Shown in pieces: positions 61,256-64,000 of a stretch of 64,000 nt of DNA (position 1 is the first letter of the stretch; each line of letters begins with the position of its first letter). The DNA is from Streptomyces sp. CB02261 (GTDB taxonomy: Bacteria; Actinomycetota; Actinomycetes; Streptomycetales; Streptomycetaceae), in the NCBI RefSeq assembly GCF_001905665.1, contig NZ_LIVX01000002.1, positions 135,420 through 199,419 on the forward strand. The letters are read 5' to 3'. Position numbers and translations under genes: made by a program. Under the pieces are notes generated by a model, which worked only from the letters and a program-made list of their open reading frames with translations, did no database searches and was not told the DNA's origin.

Positions 61256-61846
61256 ATGTCCACCCCCATGTCCGCGAAAAGGTTCCTCGACGCGCTGCGC
61301 GACGAGGGCCTCGCGGTCGTCCAGGTCGGCGACTGGTCCACCCACAACCGCAACCACAAGGGCCCCTGGGGCCCGGTGCACGGCGTGATGATCCACCACA
61401 CCGTGACCCGCGGCACCGCGAACACCGTCCGGTTGTGCCGCGACGGCCACGCGGGCCTGCCGGGGCCGCTCTGTCACGGCGTGATCGCCAAGGACGGCAC
61501 GGTCCACCTCGTCGGCTACGGGCGCGCGAACCACGCCGGGCTCGGCGACGACGAGGTCCTCCGCGCGGTCATCGCCGAGCGGCGGCTGCCGCGGGACGAC
61601 GAGGCCACCACCGACGGCAACCGCCACTTCTACGGCTTCGAGTGCGAGAACCTCGGGGACGGCGAGGACCCGTGGCCGAAGGTCCAGCTGGAGGCCATCG
61701 CGAAGGCGGCGGCCGCCCTGTGCCGGGTGCACGGCTGGACGCACCGGTCGGTCATCGGGCACCTGGAGTGGCAGCCGGGGAAGGTCGACCCGCGGGGCTT
61801 CACGATGGGCTCCATGCGGACGCGGATCGCCGACCTCCTGCGCTGA
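61256..61846 (+). CDS. N-acetylmuramoyl-L-alanine amidase (Amidase_2), 196 aa
   Basis: Zinc amidase that cuts the MurNAc-L-Ala bond. Zinc ligands: His in VMIHHTVTRG, and His/Asp in GHLEWQPGKVDP; the centre GVIAKDGTVHLVGYGRANHAGLG is typical (in part). No signal peptide is present, so it is either cytoplasmic, leaked by lysis, or exported by another way; phage-derived endolysins look similar. GAAGGGAG precedes the ATG. Confidence 0.9.
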   Translation: MSTPMSAKRFLDALRDEGLAVVQVGDWSTHNRNHKGPWGPVHGVMIHHTVTRGTANTVRLCRDGHAGLPGPLCHGVIAKDGTVHLVGYGRANHAGLGDDEVLRAVIAERRLPRDDEATTDGNRHFYGFECENLGDGEDPWPKVQLEAIAKAAAALCRVHGWTHRSVIGHLEWQPGKVDPRGFTMGSMRTRIADLLR

Positions 61847-61875
61847 CCGTGCCGGCCGGCCCGGACAATGACCGG

Positions 61876-62826
61876 GTGAACGCGTTCGACCTCTCCCGCC
61901 TGCGGCCCCGGCTCCCCTCACCCCTGGAGCCGGTGGAGGACGAGCGCTTCGCCCGGCGCGGACTCACCCTGCTGCTCAAGCGCGAGGACCTCATCCACCC
62001 GGACCTGCCGGGCAACAAGTGGCGCAAGCTCGCCCTCAACCTGGGCGCGGCGGACGGGCGTCCGGTGCTCACCTTCGGCGGCGCGTACTCCAACCACCTG
62101 CGGGCGACGGCCGCCGCCGGCCGGCTGCTCGGCTTCCCCACGGTCGGGATCGTGCGCGGCGACGAGCTGGCCGGGCGGCCGCTCAACCCGTCCCTCGCCC
62201 GGTGTGCGGCGGACGGGATGCGACTGGAGTTCGTGGACCGGGCCACGTACCGCGCGAAGAACGACCCGGCGGTCCTCGCGGCGCTCCTGGAGCGGGCCCC
62301 CGCGGGCGCGTACGTGGTCCCGGAGGGCGGCAGCAACGCGCTCGCCGTCCAGGGGTGCGTGGAGCTGGGCCGTGAGCTCGCCGGTGCGGCGGACACGGTC
62401 GCCGTCGCCTGCGGCACGGGCGGCACCCTCGCGGGCCTCGCGGCCGGTCTCGCCCCGGGGCAGCGGGCGCTGGGTTTCCCGGTCCTCAAGGGCGGTTTCC
62501 TGGGCGGGGAGGTCCGCGCCCTCCAGGAGGCGGCGTTCGGTGGGCCGCGCGGCGCGTGGGCGCTGGACGAGCGCTTCCACGGCGGTGGGTACGCGCGCGT
62601 GTCCCCCGTTCTGGAGGCGTTCGCACGTGACTTCGAGGCGCGGCATGAACTCGCCATCGAGCGGCTGTATGTGGCCAAAATGCTGCACGGTCTCACGGTC
62701 CTGGCCGAGGAGGGCGCGTTCCCGGCGGGCACCCGGCTCGCGGCGGTGGTGACGGGCACCCCGGACGCGCCTCCGCCGCCCGACCCCTCATCCGGCGACG
62801 GGGCTCAGTCCTCCTCCTCGCGGTAG
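61876..62826 (+). CDS. PLP-dependent ACC deaminase/D-cysteine desulfhydrase-like protein, 316 aa
   Basis: Type II fold PLP enzyme. The lysine for PLP is in DLPGNKWRKLALN (around residue 48); phosphate-binding loop ACGTGGTLAGLAAGL (about 178-192) and GGAYSNHLRATA are typical. D-cysteine desulfhydrase or a related deaminase is expected; true ACC deaminase residues cannot be confirmed by eye. GTG start at 61876. The C-terminal 15 residues (DPSSGDGAQSSSSR) overlap the convergent antiporter end by 22 bp. Confidence 0.86.
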   Translation: MNAFDLSRLRPRLPSPLEPVEDERFARRGLTLLLKREDLIHPDLPGNKWRKLALNLGAADGRPVLTFGGAYSNHLRATAAAGRLLGFPTVGIVRGDELAGRPLNPSLARCAADGMRLEFVDRATYRAKNDPAVLAALLERAPAGAYVVPEGGSNALAVQGCVELGRELAGAADTVAVACGTGGTLAGLAAGLAPGQRALGFPVLKGGFLGGEVRALQEAAFGGPRGAWALDERFHGGGYARVSPVLEAFARDFEARHELAIERLYVAKMLHGLTVLAEEGAFPAGTRLAAVVTGTPDAPPPPDPSSGDGAQSSSSR

Positions 62827-64000
62827 GCGGCGGCCTCCTCCAGGTCGAGGCGGCGCAGCAGGGTCCGCATCATCTCGTCGTCGATCCGCCGTGCGTCCCG
62901 CAGGCGCACGAAGACCTCGCGCTCGGCGTCGATCATCTCGCGCGAGATGCGCCGGTACGTGTCGTCCGCGGTCTCGCCGGTGGCCTCGTTGACGGCGCCG
63001 AGCCGCTCCCAGACCGCGTTGCGACGCCGCTCCAGGACGGTGCGGAGCCGGTCGGCGAGCGGCGCCGGCAGGGCGTTGCGCTCGTCGGCGAGGAGGGCCT
63101 CCAGGCGCTCCTCCGCGGCCCGTGAGGCCTCGCTCTGGGCCTGTGCCTCGGCCAGGGTCTCGGCGTACCTGTCCCGCCCCGGGAGCTTCAGGAGCCGGAT
63201 GAGGGGCGGCAGGGTGAGGCCCTGCACCACGAGGGTGCCGATGACGGTGGTGAAGGTGAGGAAGAGGACGAGGTTGCGGGCGGGGAACTCCTCGCCGTCC
63301 GCGACCACGGGGATGGAGAAGGCGATGGCGAGGGAGACCACGCCCCGCATGCCGGCCCAGCCGACGACGAGCGGCGCCCGCCAGTCCACGCCGGGTTCCC
63401 GTTCCCTGACCCGGGCGGAGAGCCGGCGGGGCAGGAAGGTCGCGGGATAGACCCAGACGAACCGCACGACGACCACGGCGACGAAGACCCCGACCGCGTA
63501 CCAGGCCGCCTCGCCGATGCCGTACTGCCCGAGGCCCTGGACGACGTACGGCAGCTGGAGGCCGATCAGGGCGAAGACGGCGGACTCCAGGACGAACGCG
63601 ACCATCTTCCAGACGGCCTCCTCCTGGAGCCGGGTCGCGAAGTCCACCTGCCAGGCGCGGTGGCCGAGGAAGAGACCGACCACGACGACGGCGAGGACGC
63701 CGGAGGCGTGGACCTCCTCGGCCGCCGCGTAGGCGATGAAGGGGATCAGGAGGGAGAGGGTGTTCTGGAGCAGGGAGTCGCCGAGGCGCAGGCGCAGCCA
63801 GTGGATGGGAGCCATGAGGATCAGGCCGACGCCGATCCCGCCGACGGCTGCGAGCGCGAACTCGCCGAGGCCGCCGGCCCAGCTCACGCCCTCGCCGACG
63901 GCCGCCGCGAGGGCGACCTTGAAGGCGGTGATGGCGGTGGCGTCGTTCACGAGGGACTCGCCCTGGAGGATCGTGGTGATCCGGTGGGGCAGGCCGAGCT
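62805..64000 (-). CDS. Na+/H+ antiporter (CPA1 family), 5' end cut by the window
   Basis: Monovalent cation:proton antiporter. The visible part starts inside the motif ...QGESLVNDATAI, where the conserved Asn-Asp pair of CPA1 exchangers sits, and continues through about seven to eight transmembrane helices (for example ALAAVGGIGVGLILMAPI and VGLFLGHRAWQVDFA) to a helical cytoplasmic tail of about 130 residues rich in charge (EAQAQSEASRAAEERLEALL). The N-terminal helices lie beyond base 64000. Tail-to-tail overlap of 22 bp with the PLP enzyme gene. Confidence 0.9.
   Translation of the reverse strand, partial: LGLPHRITTILQGESLVNDATAITAFKVALAAAVGEGVSWAGGLGEFALAAVGGIGVGLILMAPIHWLRLRLGDSLLQNTLSLLIPFIAYAAAEEVHASGVLAVVVVGLFLGHRAWQVDFATRLQEEAVWKMVAFVLESAVFALIGLQLPYVVQGLGQYGIGEAAWYAVGVFVAVVVVRFVWVYPATFLPRRLSARVREREPGVDWRAPLVVGWAGMRGVVSLAIAFSIPVVADGEEFPARNLVLFLTFTTVIGTLVVQGLTLPPLIRLLKLPGRDRYAETLAEAQAQSEASRAAEERLEALLADERNALPAPLADRLRTVLERRRNAVWERLGAVNEATGETADDTYRRISREMIDAEREVFVRLRDARRIDDEMMRTLLRRLDLEEAAAYREEED

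Noticed and set aside
61256..61846. Prophage remnant suggested by an endolysin-like amidase
   Set aside because: No other phage genes, integrase or attachment sites are present nearby; neighbours are chromosomal core genes.

Overview
The window is a very GC-rich, densely coding actinomycete chromosome segment, almost certainly Streptomyces. Evidence: nickel superoxide dismutase next to its maturation protease, a four-gene conservon, a snapalysin-type small neutral protease with its LysR regulator, a fused 2-oxoglutarate dehydrogenase E1/E2 protein, a HAIR-type HspR operator in front of lon, a DasR-type palindrome in front of a lytic polysaccharide monooxygenase (LPMO), many GTG starts and many 4-bp ATGA/GTGA gene overlaps. 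From memory, not verified here, the gene order from about 27 kb to 61 kb resembles the S. coelicolor core chromosome around SCO5249-SCO5285. No rRNA, tRNA, CRISPR array, prophage or complete insertion sequence was seen. Genes listed cover nearly all of the sequence. || 0-11 kb: a HEAT-repeat protein; a 134-bp near-palindromic element; a lipoprotein overlapping an orphan sensor kinase; a FtsW/RodA-family glycosyltransferase and class B penicillin-binding protein pair whose junction carries a duplicated 38-bp cassette encoding two overlapping 13-codon mini-ORFs; two divergent ferritin-like di-iron proteins (R2-like and AurF-like) and a TetR regulator. 11-24 kb: a secreted NlpC/P60 hydrolase whose start lies in a predicted hairpin; a double-HTH MarR-type regulator facing a DUF4097-ABC exporter operon across a run of TGCAACG operators; a conservon (cvnABCD) with a flavoprotein monooxygenase in the same operon; a PP2C-like protein and a MarR regulator. 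|| 24-36 kb: GH25 muramidase, AA10 LPMO with a C-terminal membrane tail, DUF4240 protein, Lon protease, acetyltransferase, lipoprotein, then a five-gene overlapping operon (ECF sigma, membrane anti-sigma, ABC ATPase, two membrane proteins). 36-48 kb: methyltransferase-like protein, OmpR-type two-component system, Kgd/OdhA (E1-E2 2-oxoglutarate dehydrogenase), a 61-aa acidic protein, a membrane protein, a second DUF4097 protein with a PadR regulator, a quinone oxidoreductase-like MDR protein and an NAD(P)-malic enzyme. || 48-64 kb: polar amino acid ABC transporter, SAM methyltransferase, CGNR regulator, sodX/sodN, GNAT-LysR operon divergent from snapalysin, small conserved proteins, RibD-like reductase divergent from TetR, and then the most distinctive system: a Family 2B encapsulin shell protein (HK97-type shell with an inserted cyclic-nucleotide-binding-like domain) directly upstream of an isoprenyl diphosphate synthase, a probable encapsulated terpene-precursor compartment. 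The window ends with an amidase, a PLP-dependent D-cysteine desulfhydrase-like protein and a Na+/H+ antiporter cut by the right edge.
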